The translations under genes and the position numbers were made by a program. From NCBI GenBank assembly GCA_015143295.1, contig CM026551.1:9444499-9508498 (forward strand): a DNA stretch of 64,000 nt, in the 5' to 3' direction. Positions 37,330-50,880 of this stretch are shown in pieces; the stretch's first letter is position 1; each line of letters starts with the position of its first letter. The notes under the pieces were generated by a model. That model ran no database searches and was not told the DNA's origin. It worked only from the letters and a program-made list of their open reading frames with translations. Origin of the DNA: Tetracentron sinense (taxonomy: Eukaryota > Streptophyta > Magnoliopsida > Trochodendrales > Trochodendraceae).

Positions 37330-40140
37330 TGGTCTGTAATCAAGGTAGTTTCAACTTGGACCACAATTAAACCATCGACACATGAGTCCTAAGGAATTGG
37401 AACCTTTCACATGCTCTCATAGATGTGGTACCATCAGTAACTCTTAAGGGGAATTGAAACTTGGATTTTCTTAAACACTAATCCATATGGTTCGGACGAT
37501 TACTTAGCATTGTGGTACCAGAGTTTTGAAGGCTCCATCAACGTAACTACATGGATATAATTAGGGTTTCGGTCGGAAACACTAACTCTCGACGCCTCAC
37601 CCTACCCTATAATTTTGGTCACCAAAATGAAGAACTAAGCCCTAAATAATCAAAGGAGAATATTTAGGGTTATCTTTTTCACACATTAGTGCTTAGGAAT
37701 GGCACAAGGGTGTAAATGTCATGTACATTAATTAAAAGGGTTTAAAGTCAATTGGTAATCTTCTTCAAAACCAAGAAGGATTTTTGCTTTAACTAATAGA
37801 GGTGACAAAGAAAGAGAGAAGCTACCAAGACGGACGCGGGGGTGGGGGGGAGATATATATATAAAAGGGGGAGAGTACTTGGAAGGGCATAATGCAAAAT
37901 GTCATTGCTTAGGACCCACGAGGTCGGCCAACTCCTTGTATTAATCTCTAATAGCAACAACAACCCTGCACGGCAGCAAAGACTCCTCTCACCCAACTCA
38001 CCAAGACAGCATGTCCTCTTTTTCTTTCATGACCCCTCTTTTTCATTTTTTCTCTTTTCTTGGTTTTGTTTTCTTATTGCTTTATGCAATGCTACCTTTG
38101 AATCTTCTCTTGGTTTTGGTTTTTCCCAAACACAGGACTTTCTACTTAGGGTTTAAGGCATGAAACAAAATCATGGAATTTGGTGAGTTACAATTAGATA
38201 CCAAGAACTATTATACAGAAAATAAATAAATATTGGGTCACTAACATTAGTAAATTGAATCAACTAGTAGTAACATACAGCATAAAAAAAATTGAAAATT
38301 AAAGTTTTTCGTATTTTTTCCAAGAATTCTCCATGCACATGTACTCCATGTCAGGGTGTCAGAGGAAAGCGAGTTACCCCGTTATAACTCAAATCTCTAA
38401 TCAATTGAGTCTTCTATATTTTTTTAATTTTCTAAGAGAATTTATTACAAAGGGTGCATTTGGAAGGTGGTTAATTTTTTGTTTCTTCTTTATATGGGTT
38501 GAACTTGAACTCTAATATGAATCATCATATCCAAGAAGTGTCCTCAAATAAGGCCAATTTCCATGGATTGTAGACATCATACCCACTTTACTTAACATTT
38601 CTTTAATCCTAATCCACCCATTCTCCATGCATTTCATTGACCCCCCCCAAAAAAAAAACCTTTTTCTTTTTTCTTGGATTCATATCTCTTTCTTATTTTA
38701 GAATTTTGTTTTGTTTTTTTAGGAGATGGCACCATCCTCATTTCTCTCCACCACTCCTCCACAGTCTACCCACTACCTTTTGTTTTCCTCACACCAAAAG
38801 CAAACACAACCATCCATAGGCAAACCCACAAGAGGGGCAACAAGGTTCTTACCTTACCTATAATATCTCATCTTTTCATGAACATTATATGGGTTAACAA
38901 AGAAGGTAATGAAGTCATAGTGATGGGGCACATTTGTTGGTTAAAAAATTCATGGAATATTACCTAAAACAACACTACCATCACTCACCCATTACCTTGC
39001 AATTCTTAAAAATAGTATATAATATTAACACAAGCTACGATATGTATAATGTAACCATTACATCTCTACTGGAAGAATGACGCGGACTGGAACATAAAAT
39101 CGAATGAAAGAAGAGATTGCCATCTCTCTATCTAAAAACCAACCTTGAATTCACAACAAAAACAGAGAACTCTTTATAGGAATCAAAAATCTATGAGCCA
39201 AAAACTGAAAAATTCATTAAAATAGTAGCTTAAAAACATCTCAAGCCCTAATTGGACTCAAACTCTCCTAAAATGAGAACTTGCCAAAAATAGTAAGTGT
39301 CTAGAAATAACAAAAACTATAATAATAATTAAAAAAAATCTCAAACCCTTACTAAATTCTTAGTTAAGAGTTAAGGTTTCCAAACCCAATTAGCCTTTTG
39401 GAATCCAAAACAAACCTAAAATAACAAAATAAAAATTTACTAAAAATAAATAAATAAATCACTTCAACCTATATTATGCCCCTCTAAACGGACTCTTTTC
39501 ATAATGAATTAAAGGTCCAATGGATTCCCTTAAATTGAATAGTCGTAGGGTTTGTATTAGCTTTCCAACAATATATAAAAATAGTCACTCTTTCGAGTGC
39601 AAATTGAAAGTTAAGAAGCCCAGAAGTAGGCTACTTCTTCCTTTGGCGGATCGATTTCTTCTTATCCAATTGTTCTAGAAATTCACCCGCCAGTAGAAAA
39701 TTATATTCGACTACCAAGTTGACCTTGTGGTCCGCTAATCACTGTAAATTTGTCATTTTGTCAGTACATGGGAAGATGGAAGGTGTTATGACTCATGAAC
39801 CATGTGTGTCCTTTGGTCTCTCAACTGATAATGCCTGTCACAAGAGCTTGCATGAGAGCCTCATGGAGTAAAAGGGGTTTTCAAAAAAAATAGATTTTAG
39901 AATTGACAGAAGCCAGCATGAAATTTGTGGGGTTTTTTTCCTTTTTCTTCAAAGAATCAAAGCTCCCTGCACCGATGCACCCCCACCCTTATTCAATGTG
40001 GTCACACCTTTGGAGCTATCTAGCTAGGCCCATTTCCATTACAGTTGAAATACGAATCAGAAGCATATCACCATTCAAAGACGAGTATATGCTTCTTCTT
40101 TTTTTGGTTCGAGATATACATTTAGGCCGCAACGCCGGTT
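37330..40140. other. Long spacer, nothing recognised
   Basis: AT-rich with C8/A-run at 38641-38658. Short frames lack domains. A block of GGGGGAGATATATATAT at about 37845-37862 is low complexity. Confidence 0.4.
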
Positions 40141-40144
40141 AGGT

Positions 40145-40262
40145 GTTAGTATTGTTCAGATAGTGGGGGGTGGAGAGTATATACAAACTCTCACCCTCTC
40201 GGGAATGGAACCTGGTACCTCCCCCCAAAGCAGAAAATACACTACCACTGGGACAAAGCCCT
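40145..40262 (-). mobile_element. tRNA-derived SINE of a second type
   Basis: Minus strand: box-A-like GTCCCAGTGGTAGTG, then AGGTTCCATTCCC as box B about 40 nt later (consensus GGTTCRANTCC). The spacing fits a pol III internal promoter. Tail not clear. Confidence 0.5.
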
Positions 40263-41460
40263 GGTGTATATGCTTAATATTAAGACGAGTATATGCTTAA
40301 TATTACTTTTATCCAAAGGAGAGAATCCCTTATGACCTCATCGTGGTCGCAAGCCATTGCCATATCAAGACCTTGTGGCCCTCTGACCCAGAACGTATCC
40401 ACACTAATAAGCAAATGCCATGTGAGTTCTCATCTAGTGAGAAGTTAATCTACATACACGTTTTTAAACCAACAATACTTTTGTTTCATCACCCCTCCAA
40501 ATTAACCACTCCCCTTAATTAAAATTATTTCAATCTAACTAACAGTTTTTTTTTTGGCCTCAATATGAGAGTGTTGGGGGTTTTTTGCTTTTTTTTTTGC
40601 CTCAGTAACGAAGTGGATAGTGGACTTTCAGAATTTGATAAGATTACAATGTTCAACTAATTCAAATTTGATTCGATATCCGGTGGATATATAGAGAAAT
40701 ACAGTATCTATATAATATTCGACTTGGATTACACTATTTGAATTAAGATATTATTGGAACTATCAAATTACTTTAATAACAAAATTTTTATTTTAAAAAA
40801 GACGAAAACTATAAATTTTATTTTTAACAATGATAAATTACTATTTTATCCCTATTTATATTAAAAATAATAATTTAATATATATTAAGATTATATGATA
40901 AATATTTATTAATAAAAATATTTTAGTCTTATGAATTTATATATATATACTGTAGTTAGACATATATTTATCGAATAATATATACAAATGTCCAAATCCC
41001 ATCCACTTATAATCGGATAGGAAAAGGCCTATTTGAATTTGTTCCATCGGACACCTATTCAGGTAATTATTCGATTAAACGAATTCGGATACTAATAGAG
41101 ACAACATCCGTATCCGTAATTGATAGAGACCTCCTACTCCATCACCCTAAGAAAACTTTTACCAATCCATTAGAAGTTTTCTCTCTATAAATTAAAACCC
41201 TTACCTCATCCTAATTAAGGAGAGGTTCGCCTTCCGAATCTTAGCTAGAATACTAGCCAGGTACTAGAAACAGATATATATACATACATACGTACATAAA
41301 TACCTGCTTTCTCTCATACGGGACCAGTTAGTTACGGAGAAAGAAAAGGAGGAGGGGAATCCATCTATGAGTTGGCATTTTCCTCCATTAACTGTTCATT
41401 GGCACTATATTGATTTGATGCAAACAAGAGAGGCGCTTCTCTTTTAATGGTGCTAAGGGA
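40263..41460. other. AT-rich spacer with repeat debris
   Basis: 40640-41130 is full of GATTCGA/ATCCGAT-like words like the subterminal zones of the hAT elements, but ends were not identified. TA/CA runs lie at about 41275-41300. Confidence 0.35.
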
Positions 41461-41468
41461 ATATTATT

Positions 41469-41860
41469 GGCACAGGATTCTCTCGAGTTGAACTTGAAAG
41501 AATCTCTCGAGTTCGAACCCCTAGTGGTCACCACGTGTCTCCTTTGACACCCCTTAACCATAGGTAAGGTTCACACACCCCTAGGGTTCACCCATCCATC
41601 CTTGGTTTTTTTTTTATATATTAATTTTTATTTTTTTTAATTAAAAATACTGTTTTTAGAGTTTTTTTAATATTAAAAAAAGTTTTAATTAAAAAAATAA
41701 AATTAATATTTTTTTAAAAAAAACCAAGGATGGATGGGTGAACCCTAGGGGTAAGTGAACCTTACCCATGGCTAAGGGGTGTCATAGGAGACACGTGGCG
41801 ACCTCTAGGGGTTGGAACTCGAGAGATTCCCTCGAGTTCAACTCGAGAGAATCCTGTGCC
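41469..41860. mobile_element. Foldback MITE with GGCACAGGATTC ends
   Basis: 392-bp near-perfect hairpin. Arms of about 145 bp (around 90% by eye) start GGCACAGGATTCTCTCGAGT, then CCACGTGTCTCC, CACCCCTTA, CCTAGGGTTCACCCATCC and CTTGGTTTT. The flanks ATATTATT (41461-41468 and 41861-41868) are identical but AT-rich. The inner part of the arms is shared with 119-478, whose outer ends differ. Confidence 0.8.
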
Positions 41861-41869
41861 ATATTATTA

Positions 41870-42630
41870 TTACATGCAAGTTCCTTTTCCTTTTCCTTTT
41901 ATCTCCTCCTCCTTTTCCATATACATATATATTGAGAGAGAGTTATTAGTTGGTTGTGATTGTGGGATATATATGAGGGGCCTAATTAGAGAGACCTTTT
42001 TTCTCCAAAAAGAGGGCCAAGCGGCTATCATGTGTGCTTGGTTGGGAAGTTAGAAATTAAATTCAAAAAATAAAAAATTATTTTCCTTGAAGTGTGTAGG
42101 AAACAAACAAGGCTAGCAACATCATTTCTGTCCATTTTCTCCTTCTACCCCCCAACCCCTTTTGGTGTCATTTTCCTACAAGTGGTCAAGAGCAGTGATT
42201 CAGTGGTAGACCTGTCTATAGTCGATTATTGACCTAACAACCATCATCCCCTCTGGTAGGTAATGGTAGAAAACAAAGGCCCACCACTTATCTTGTGTTG
42301 GTGAGATCCAAATGGTGATTAAAATGACTTACATAGTTGTTAGGCCAGTGGGTCTTCTTGATTTCTATTATACGCATATTGCACATTTTTATCTATCTTG
42401 TGTCTGGTCAAAATATCCCCATTGATTTGATTATTATAGCCATCTGATCAGCTGACTTTTACATGGTCCATCTGTGATAGCTTGTTGACCATTCAAAATT
42501 AGGACATTGGACCATTTGAATCATGTGGGCTGGGTGAGGAATGGGTAGCTCAATAATTGCATTGCTAATTGTCTTCTCCCTCATTTTAGTGTCTACTCTC
42601 TTATCCCAAGTGATTGGAAATTGAAGAAAA
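41870..42630. other. Spacer, nothing recognised
   Basis: No supported feature. Confidence 0.35.
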
Positions 42631-42631
42631 C

Positions 42632-42752
42632 TGATTTTCAGCATGGGTGCCAATGGGCCTAATTCGGGCCACAAAAACCTCTTGAATGGGCTTGGTCTAA
42701 TTGAGTCAAAAATCACAAAAATGCAAGCCCAAGCCCGTCTCATTGACAGCCC
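42632..42752. mobile_element. Truncated hAT right end
   Basis: GGGCCTAATTCGGGCC, GAATGGGC and AAGCCCAAGCCCG lead into TCATTGACAGCCCTAA, the conserved hAT terminus seen at 24830. The matching left end is weak (GGGTGCCAATGGGCC). Confidence 0.45.
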
Positions 42753-43474
42753 TAATTTTCACTATTAAAGGGAGTTTTCTAGGCGAAACAGTCTTAAGAG
42801 ATTTCTAAGACTTTGTTTTATGACCAAATGATAATCAAAATAGTTCGAGCGCCCGGTGAGGCCCGGGCATCCCATCAAGTCCGGGTTTCAAAACACTTGC
42901 TGGGAGACTACACCTGCTTAATCCTATTTTGATTGTCGCTTTAGCACCACTAATCCCTTACTAGAATCCTATCTAACTTTTTATAATAATCATACAAACT
43001 GGCAAAATTTTGGCATCTTTTCTTTGCTTTTTCCAATAGGATGTGTGTGAAAAGTGGGAGAGGAAAAAAAAGGGAAAACAATTCTCTTTCCTTATCTTTT
43101 CTTCTTGTGTAGTTGGATGGAATTAATACCTCAACAAATCTCCATTTTTTTTTCTTGTTTTTAGTTGAGATTCTCTTGTTTGAATTGATTTCTTCTAAGG
43201 GTTTTGGCTAATTGATTTAAGGGCCTTTGATCAATTTATACAAGTCAGTTTCATATGGGTAATGTGACATGTTTGGTTTGGGTCATTTTCAAGGAAAAGC
43301 AAATGCAATTTTATAAGTATTGTGATAAAATTATATAAATTCGCCCACCTTTTTTGGGTGGCAAAAATTCACCCACATTATTAAAGATCTAAGGAAAGAA
43401 TGTAGATCTTTCATGCTTTCCATGGTGTACCTTTTTTTTTACCTTATCGTCCACCATTAGTTAATTCTTTGACA

Positions 43475-43715
43475 CTGGGTACTTCGTCACTAATTCTCAT
43501 TTTTTAACCAACCAAAATCTATCAATTAGTGACGGAAAAAATCTGTCGTTAATTAGCGATAGATTATGATAACCGTCTCAAAAACTCATTACCCACAGTC
43601 GCATTAGCAACAAAATAGTGACGGACAAAAGTTCCATCTCTAATGCCAGTAGCGATGGAAAAATGATTACAGAGGAAGAATATTTCTATCTCTAATTAGT
43701 ATATTTCTTGTAGTG
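43475..43715. mobile_element. CACTA (En/Spm-like) end
   Basis: The right edge reads TTTCTTGTAGTG, i.e. CACTACAAGAAA on the other strand, the classic CACTA terminus. Subterminal GTGACGGA/AGCGATGGA words repeat through the segment, as in CACTA elements. The left edge CACTGGGTACTTCGTCACTAA is only a partial match, and no 3-bp TSD was seen. Confidence 0.6.
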
Positions 43716-43810
43716 AGGGGCTTTCCAACTACCTCACCCCTAAGAGACTCGAACCCAAGTCTTCCCCCTTGTGGGACACACTTTCTAACACAGTAACAAC
43801 CAGTGTCTTA
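43716..43810 (-). mobile_element. SINE-like fragment
   Basis: Minus strand carries GGGTTCGAGTCTCTTAGG, a box-B match. The box A is weak and no tail was seen. Confidence 0.3.
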
Positions 43811-45329
43811 GGAAGACAGTTACTGCGTTAAGCCTATTTTGCAAATATAGTATTTGGGAAAACCAGTTTGCGAAGAAGTGGTTCTTACACTTAACCATTA
43901 AACCTCATTCGATAGCAAAATAACTGAATTAACCCCAATGCCATATAGGACATTGGTTATTTTCTCTCTCAAATATAAGGCATTGGGGTTAGTTTGGTCA
44001 TTTCACTAACAAATTGAAAGTTTCTTCTTCCCTCTAATTTTTGAAATTTATAAATGTGGATTATTATTATTATTATTTATTATTATTGTGTGTGTGTGAT
44101 TTCAATATGGAGACATTTAGGTCTACCAAATATTTGAACGTTAGTTGGGGTCATTGATAGTTTGGGTCTAATTCTAACGGAAGAACCAAATGACACTGTG
44201 TGCTTAACTGTGTATAAACAATATAATAGGCTAAACCGATCACATATATGACTTGTTAAAATCCCTTTTTTCAATTGTCATGCAGATGAAAATAAAAAAC
44301 TAGACACCAAAAAGGGAATGACTTCAATTTTTATGCATGTGGAACAAAAAAAATAGGAAGAGCGCATAAAAAATGAGCCATGACCCCCCAGGGAAAAAAA
44401 TATTTCTTCCTCTCGGTCTCATTCCATCCCATCCCGGAACATTGCACGGACAATGTTCAAATTACCAGAGAATAGATACTATTTCATCTACTGACGATAA
44501 TACTGTGGCAAATATCTGCCTCTCTATAAATCATTAAAATGGGGTTTACTTCTATTGAAGTCATTGATAATGGCTTGCAAAGCTTGGCACTTGATGATTT
44601 ATTCAATGTAAAAGAACACATGTATAGTCAAATGACGAGACTTGCAAAGCCTGGCACTTGAAGTTGCGGCACTTTACGAATCTTGACACATTCCAAGTCT
44701 CAACAAAAGAAATAACCCCTATAAACTTTATTTTCTTGGGCCATTTATAATTGGCCATGGTATAATTAACCCAAAATAATATAATCAAATGTATATTATC
44801 ATCAATTTGGATCAATCATCTCTACCATGAATAGACAATATCTCATCATGAGCAAAGGACATTAGATTGTTCCATTCTTCTTCTAATCACCAACGAATTC
44901 AACTATACCTAAATTAATTTCCAAACAAAAAGAGTCCCCTAGGCATCATATCACAGTTGCATTGTAAGCAACTATCTTTTTGAAATGTCATAGATATCTC
45001 ATGGAAGATGTAAAAAGGAAGAGACCTGAATTCTACTCTTTTTGCCAAACACTACCACCAAGATTATAACATATATTATCTAAAGGGAGTTTCCCTAGGC
45101 ATCACATTCCCACTTACTATGTAATTGATCAACTACAATTATTGATGGAAAGAAGAAACCATTGCTTCTCTCTCTCTTTGTCGCACCAATATCAACAAGA
45201 GAATCCCAACTTCAAATACAAGAAATATTCAAGGGGGTGGGGGAGAATACAACCATCTAAAGTTATAGAGAGTTCTCACCCTAAAAAAAAAAAAAAAACA
45301 AACAAATAAGAGTTTTTTTAGACTAATGT
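43811..45329. other. Spacer with ATT and GT microsatellites
   Basis: (ATT)n at about 44060-44088 followed by (GT)6 at 44088-44098. CCTAGGCATCA(T/C)A is repeated at about 44938 and 45092 in similar contexts. No gene. Confidence 0.4.
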
Positions 45330-45530
45330 TGAGGCAGAGCTCTGCTTCATGGTGTTGAAGCGGATCTCCTCTTTTCAGTGTATAGTGATGCCATTTTTAT
45401 AATTATAGAACCATGCAGTGACGGTTTTGCAAAACACTTTTTCTCCACAACTACAATATTGCCACCACCATACACTATAAAGGAGACTTCATAACACCGC
45501 TTTGTATTTAAAATACATTTTTTTTTGTTA
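45330..45530. mobile_element. GGAGCTC-type MITE, diverged copy
   Basis: AGAGCTCTGCTTCATGG, GCGGATCTCC, ATAATTATAGAACC, TTTTGCAAAACACTTT, CATACACTATAAAGGAGAC and TATTTAAAA parallel the order of words in 28678-28905. Confidence 0.45.
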
Positions 45531-46435
45531 TAGAAATAGAGAGATAATGTATATGCTTTTTCTTGTTTTTAGCATTGTAAGGTAGCTAGAAAAAAATGCA
45601 AACATCAAATGGTGAAGGTGTGCTTCTCATTGAGGTAGGTCTTGGGATCAAGTCTTAAAAGAGAGCTCCCAATAAATTGGTAGCAGTTCTCTCCGCATCC
45701 GCATGATGTGGCTTCATGTAAATAAATGATGCCTATGAGAGAGAAAGAGAGAGAGAATGTATGGTGGGTTGGGTCAATTCATCCCTTAACCCCACCCCAA
45801 CCAATATTATTAAGAAGGATACAAAGAGTCTCTCTTAATTAGTCTTAGTTTAACCCCCCAAGCAATGGTGCAAGGATTCCTTTCCTTTGCCTCCACGTTG
45901 CCTCTTGGCCTCCTTTGATGCTATCACGCTCTCCTTAACTACACATCTTGCATATATCTCCTAATTCAAATCTTCCCCTCTTCACCAACCTTAGTTAAAA
46001 GAAAGAAGAAAAGATAATAGAGAGAGATTAGCCTTGGATTAGATTTCGCTTTCTTCATGGATACGTATTAAAAGGGTTCTCAAGTTTCAACTTTCTTCGG
46101 TTTTGTAAAGCATTTTCCAACCTCCCATCACATGGATCCTTCTTTTGTCATCTTTGAATTCTGACTATCTATGCTTTCTTGAGTAGAGGTTTTCCTCACA
46201 CTGCACGATTCACATCAGGCTCACCCACCAAAACCACCTCTTATCTCTCACTTCCATGAAAATGGCACAAGATATGGCCAAACCCAAAATTAACAATATC
46301 ATATCCGTGTACAGTATCTACAACCGACATATCAGGACATATAAAATTATTTTTACAAAATCAGTGACGTGCACATGTCTGCTTGGATGGCAAGTATCAT
46401 ACTCTCAAATGAGAGGCCAGAGATAAGTCCCTAAT
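45531..46435. other. Spacer, nothing recognised
   Basis: CT/GA-rich patches at 45738-45755 and pyrimidine-rich sequence around 45890-46000 look like plant 5' leader composition, but no coding region follows on either strand. Confidence 0.3.
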
Positions 46436-46438
46436 AGG

Positions 46439-46957
46439 AGATCGAATCATAGCCAATCACGACTGAACTTGGGGAGAGTTCAATATTTGCACCCACAGGT
46501 CAACACGTGTCCCTTTTAACCCTTATTAACCTTGGTTAAGATTTACTAACCCTTAGTGTTAAACAACCTAACCATGATTTTTTAGAAAAACGTTTTATAA
46601 AAATTTAACCCTTGCTATGTTTGGTTGTCGAGAAAATAGGTGAAAACTTAGAAAAGAAAAGAAAATTTTAGATTTCTAATACAATTGTTAATTGTATTTT
46701 GTCCAATTTCTTTTCTTTTTCATGTTTTTACTTATTTTCTCAGCAACCAAACATTGGGTAAGGGTTGAGATATGTTACTCCTAGGGTTAATTTTTTTTTT
46801 TTTTTTTAATTCTACAAACCAAAGGTTATTTTATTGAACTCTAAACAGTTAGTGAATCTTAACCACTGTTAATAAGGGTTAAAAGTGACACGTGTTGACT
46901 TGTGGGTGCGATTGAACTCTCCCTGAGTTCAATCATGATTGAATGTGATTCGATCTC
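46439..46957. mobile_element. Foldback element with module arms
   Basis: Arms run inwards from GGAGATCGAATCA and its complement GATTCGATCTCC and share GAGAGTTCAAT, GCACCCACA, CAACACGTGTC(C/A)C and the TTAACC/GGTTAAG module. A second small MITE (46618-46754) sits in the loop. TSD not identified. Confidence 0.6.
46618..46754. mobile_element. Small MITE with TGTTTGGTTG ends
   Basis: 137 bp bounded by TGTTTGGTTGTCGAGAAAAT and inverted TGTTTGGTTGCTGAGAAAAT; the arms pair further through AAAAGAAAAG. Inserted in the loop of the 46439-46957 foldback. Confidence 0.6.
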
Positions 46958-46959
46958 CG

Positions 46960-49900
46960 CTGATAGTAGTCTTTGCGACCAACTACTAATGTATTTTGAA
47001 GTAGTCTTTGGACTAACTACTAATGTATTTTGAAGTCTCTCATGACTTTATATAACATATATCAACCTTGCCTATACGTCAAGCACATACTACTCAGACT
47101 CTATACACAGGCAAGGTTGCCTATGTATGAGAGTGCTAGGCCAACTCTCCGACAAGCAGACTCGCCCTCATTACGGGAAAAATCAAGGTAGGCCAAGAAG
47201 AAAGCTGTCATTCCTTTCTAATTTTTTCCATGAATCAGGCGAGTCTGCTTGTTCGGCCTAGCAGTCCCCATCCAAGGGCACAATTCTTACATTGCTTTCT
47301 TTGCCAAATCGCTATGATATCTCTGTTGTTTAATTGAATTGGAATGCCAAGTCTTCACTACTTATTGAAGCATGATGGCCTTTACAAAATGCCGACATCA
47401 CTCACTACTTGCATGTTTCTGTAAGGAGGATACCCATATCTCTCTGCAATCTCAACCTCTTCCCCCCAAAGTCCTTTGTACTTTGCCAAAACAACTTAGT
47501 ACTATTGCCAATTGATGCCTTCAAATATTCCTTCTTTTCTCTCTCAATGTAGAGCCCCTCATGGGGTTTGAAGTCGGAAAAAAAAAAACTTATGCTCCAT
47601 TTGGTTGCACTTTTTTTTTTTGCTGTTATGTGGTTTACCAAATGTGTTTTCAGATTTTAAAACAAGTAACAGCTTGGAAATTTTGGAAACCGAGAAAAAA
47701 AGTCATTTCTAATTTTAAAAAACAGGAAGAAAAAAAAAACGACAATGCATCAAAACGCAACTTTGAAATTTCAGTCTCTAATCCACATGTTTTTGTCTCA
47801 AAAGGAATTCATTCAATGAACCCATCTGAGAAAAAAAAAAAAACTATATAGATAAGCTACAAGACAAATTGGGTTTCATTAAACACAACTATATTGTTAT
47901 TATAATATTATATTATATTAAATAAATAGAAGATAATCACAGGGGTCGAGCCTCATGCCACATCGGTCTAGACGTAATGCTTTCGACACCTCAAGTGGGG
48001 TTGGAATCTCCTGTTTGGATTGTTCTCCCCATAAACCTTATGAAACACTACGGGTATCGCGTAATGTGGATGGAGTTCCACCTGCTTTCCTTGACCTAAT
48101 CCCATAATCCACGCTTATCTCTATTTTCTAGAACTTAGGGTAAGGTACTATAATTGAATTATCTGTGGCATGAATTAGGGTGGACAATTTGCATATGTAA
48201 TTGGTTTTAAACTTGGTAGGGACCATGACAGATACTATTCCTGACTATTACTATGTTTCATTTGGACTTACCTCCACAAAAATAATGGTAGAATAGTCTT
48301 CAGAGCACCCCTAATATGCCATTTTTCTAAGTCATTGTCATATCTAAGATGATAAGGACCATATTAGAAGCTTTGCCTTAGCCATCATGTTGGACCCCAA
48401 TATCTTTAAATTATGTACAGCCATGGTGTGGCACTGAGGTGCTTGACAAGTAACCATTATAAAACTTTAGTTATAAAACTTTAGTAGCTTAGAATGGCAT
48501 ATACCCACACCTTTGATTGCTCTAACAGAAATTGTAAAAGTTATAGAGAAAAATGATTCTTCACTGCACAAACACATGGAAAGACTTTTTCAGAGAGAAT
48601 AACAACTATGAAAGGATAGAAGATGAAGCATGCTTGATTAGAAATCACCAAATATCTGTTTACTTTTTAATTATTGGTTGAGAAATCACCATTACCATGT
48701 AATTTTTCTCTGACTTGAAATAAACAATGTCGGTGTGATAATCATAATCGGCCATCTTCCTGCTGTTATAGTTTAGATAATCAACTTTGTTTTGAATCAA
48801 TAGGGTTTTCAAAAGAAAGTTAACACAAAGGATGGGGTAATCAACTAGTCCTAATCTTTTCTTATTTTCCTTTTTACTTTCCTAAAAGGCTGTGTATTTG
48901 TTCGCCACATTGAAGCCGAAAACCCGTCGGGGAACCACTAACAAAGCTTACAATTGATGGGTTTTCATGTAATTTATTTTTATTTTCTATTAATCAGATG
49001 TTTTGTTCATTTAAGTATGGTACTAGTTGAATCAAACCACTTAGAAATACTCATGATTAAGATTAAGAGATTGAATAGTGTAGAAGAACAAAGACCATAG
49101 AATTGTAGCACTGATAGCTCTATTTCAGAGTATAGCCTATGAAAGATATCCACCATGAAAGGTGAGTGAGATTAGGAGAATAAAGCAACAAAGCACTATG
49201 AAGACACCCACCAAGCCAGATGGGTTTAAAGAGACTTTGGGAGAAAAAAATCAGAAAGATGGAATCCCCTTGTCATAATGGTATGTGCCTTTAAACCCAT
49301 TTAGGATTCTTTTATGAGAGCACTATCAATCCCACAAAAATAGTATGACTTTGATTGAAAGATAAAACTTTATTGAATAATGAGTATTCATAAATTGATT
49401 TCAATTGAGCAATTTTGAATGCAAGGAAGCTTTCAGATAGATTAAAGGCATGATATCACTTGAAAACCACATATACCATATTGAAGTTTCTTAAAAGGTT
49501 GGAGAACCTGTGATAACAGCAAATAATATAATATATTGCCTGTTTGGAAATCTTTCAGGCTGTTGACCCACTCCACTTAGCCCAAATAGCCTGTCCTGCC
49601 AAAAGTAGGGTTTTCTTCAAATCCCCTTAAGTTGGCCTTTGAAAGTCAGACTAGGAAAATTAACATTTAAGGGAGCTGTGGGTCTTGATCAGATATGTTG
49701 ACAGGAAACTGTTTAATCTTCCTTAATTAATTAATAATCCTCATTTAATGAGGGGGAAGTTTTGATCAAATTCATGAACTCAAACAATGCGATAATTTGA
49801 AATGATCAAACTCCATATTTCATCATGCTGGTGCAATTCATTCTGCAGAGAAAGAAGCAGTGAAATTAAAATGTGATCTATCTCTCTTGTATACTTTTGC

Positions 49901-50170
49901 AAATTTTTAGTTAAATGCACCAGTCCACATGGAGAATTACAAGGGCAAGCTAGTACCCATAATAGAACCCAGTTAAGCTTGAAAATTGGACACAGTTTCT
50001 AGATAAGCAACAATCAATCTTTATGAAAAATGCCAATGAGGGGATCTTACATGAGGAATTCCAAACTGGTGCTGCTTCTATTGCATAAGGGGATTCCCAC
50101 GAAACAATCCCTTACATCGTAACATTATTATACAACCCCAAGGTACCCCATTTCCTCCAACATTTTCAAT
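46960..50170. other. Long spacer, nothing recognised
   Basis: A CAAGGTTGCCTATG/GCCTATACG cluster (47066-47125), an inverted AGGCGAGTCTGCTTGT-type pair (about 47150-47165 and 47236-47254), and poly-A runs. No supported gene. Confidence 0.35.
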
Positions 50171-50339
50171 ACCTATATCATCTTGATACACTGTCAAAGA
50201 ACAATTGCAATATTAAGTCCTCTATCAGATATCTAGTGTGAGGAGCCCCCACTCTCTGAGACGTGCTACACAATCTAGGTAGAGAATAATCTAGTTCTTG
50301 TCTGGCTATGGAAGCATCTTTGGCATTCTGCTCCTTAGA

Positions 50340-50880
50340 TGTCTCAACATTCTTACTTTCAGTTAAGACTAGCTTTCTCATGCCGATTAAACAACTGGGA
50401 CTTCAGCTCCAAGCAGGTTTTCAAATCGATTACTCAATTTATCGATAAGATCACTTATTGCAGAAGTCCTCTTTGGCAGAAAATTGCCTGCCTTCTTTAA
50501 CCTTTTAAGCTCCTTCTAGCCATCCAATCATCGGTGGCACTCATCGATCATCATCTATCTATCAGGTCTGCAGCTTCCTTAATCCCCCACTAACAAATTC
50601 TTACATCCTGTCTGAAGTCTCCCAGTGCTTGATCATAGCTTCATCTTCACCCATGAGATCACTATCCAGCTATTTTCTTCCCCAGAAGTACAGTTAGGGT
50701 CCAATGTAGGCAACACATCTGCAGTGAGCCCTCCCAGTGAAGAATTTACGAAAATGCTTCCTCCAGCAAACAAACATTCTGCATGTATCGGTCGAAATCT
50801 TGATTTACTGCCTCCATGTTTTTGTCCTTGTACTCCTTCAGCTTGAAAAAGCTGAATAATATATAGCTGCAGCATCCTGA
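50340..50880 (-). pseudogene. Frame-broken coding-like remnant
   Basis: On the minus strand, protein-like stretches occur in changing frames: LKEYKDKNMEAVNQDFDRYM near 50840-50780, LDSDLMGEDEAMIKHWETSD near 50670-50610, and RLKKAGNFLPKRTSAISDLI near 50510-50450. The composition (charged, helical) and the order suggest one gene fragment with several frameshifts. I do not recognise the family. It could also be chance. Confidence 0.25.

Noticed and set aside
40640-41130. A full hAT element
   Set aside because: The words match hAT subterminal zones, but I could not find the TAGGGCTGTCAA ends or a TSD.
43716-43810. A true tRNA gene (box-B match)
   Set aside because: No cloverleaf or proper box A; the same applies to the other SINE-like loci.
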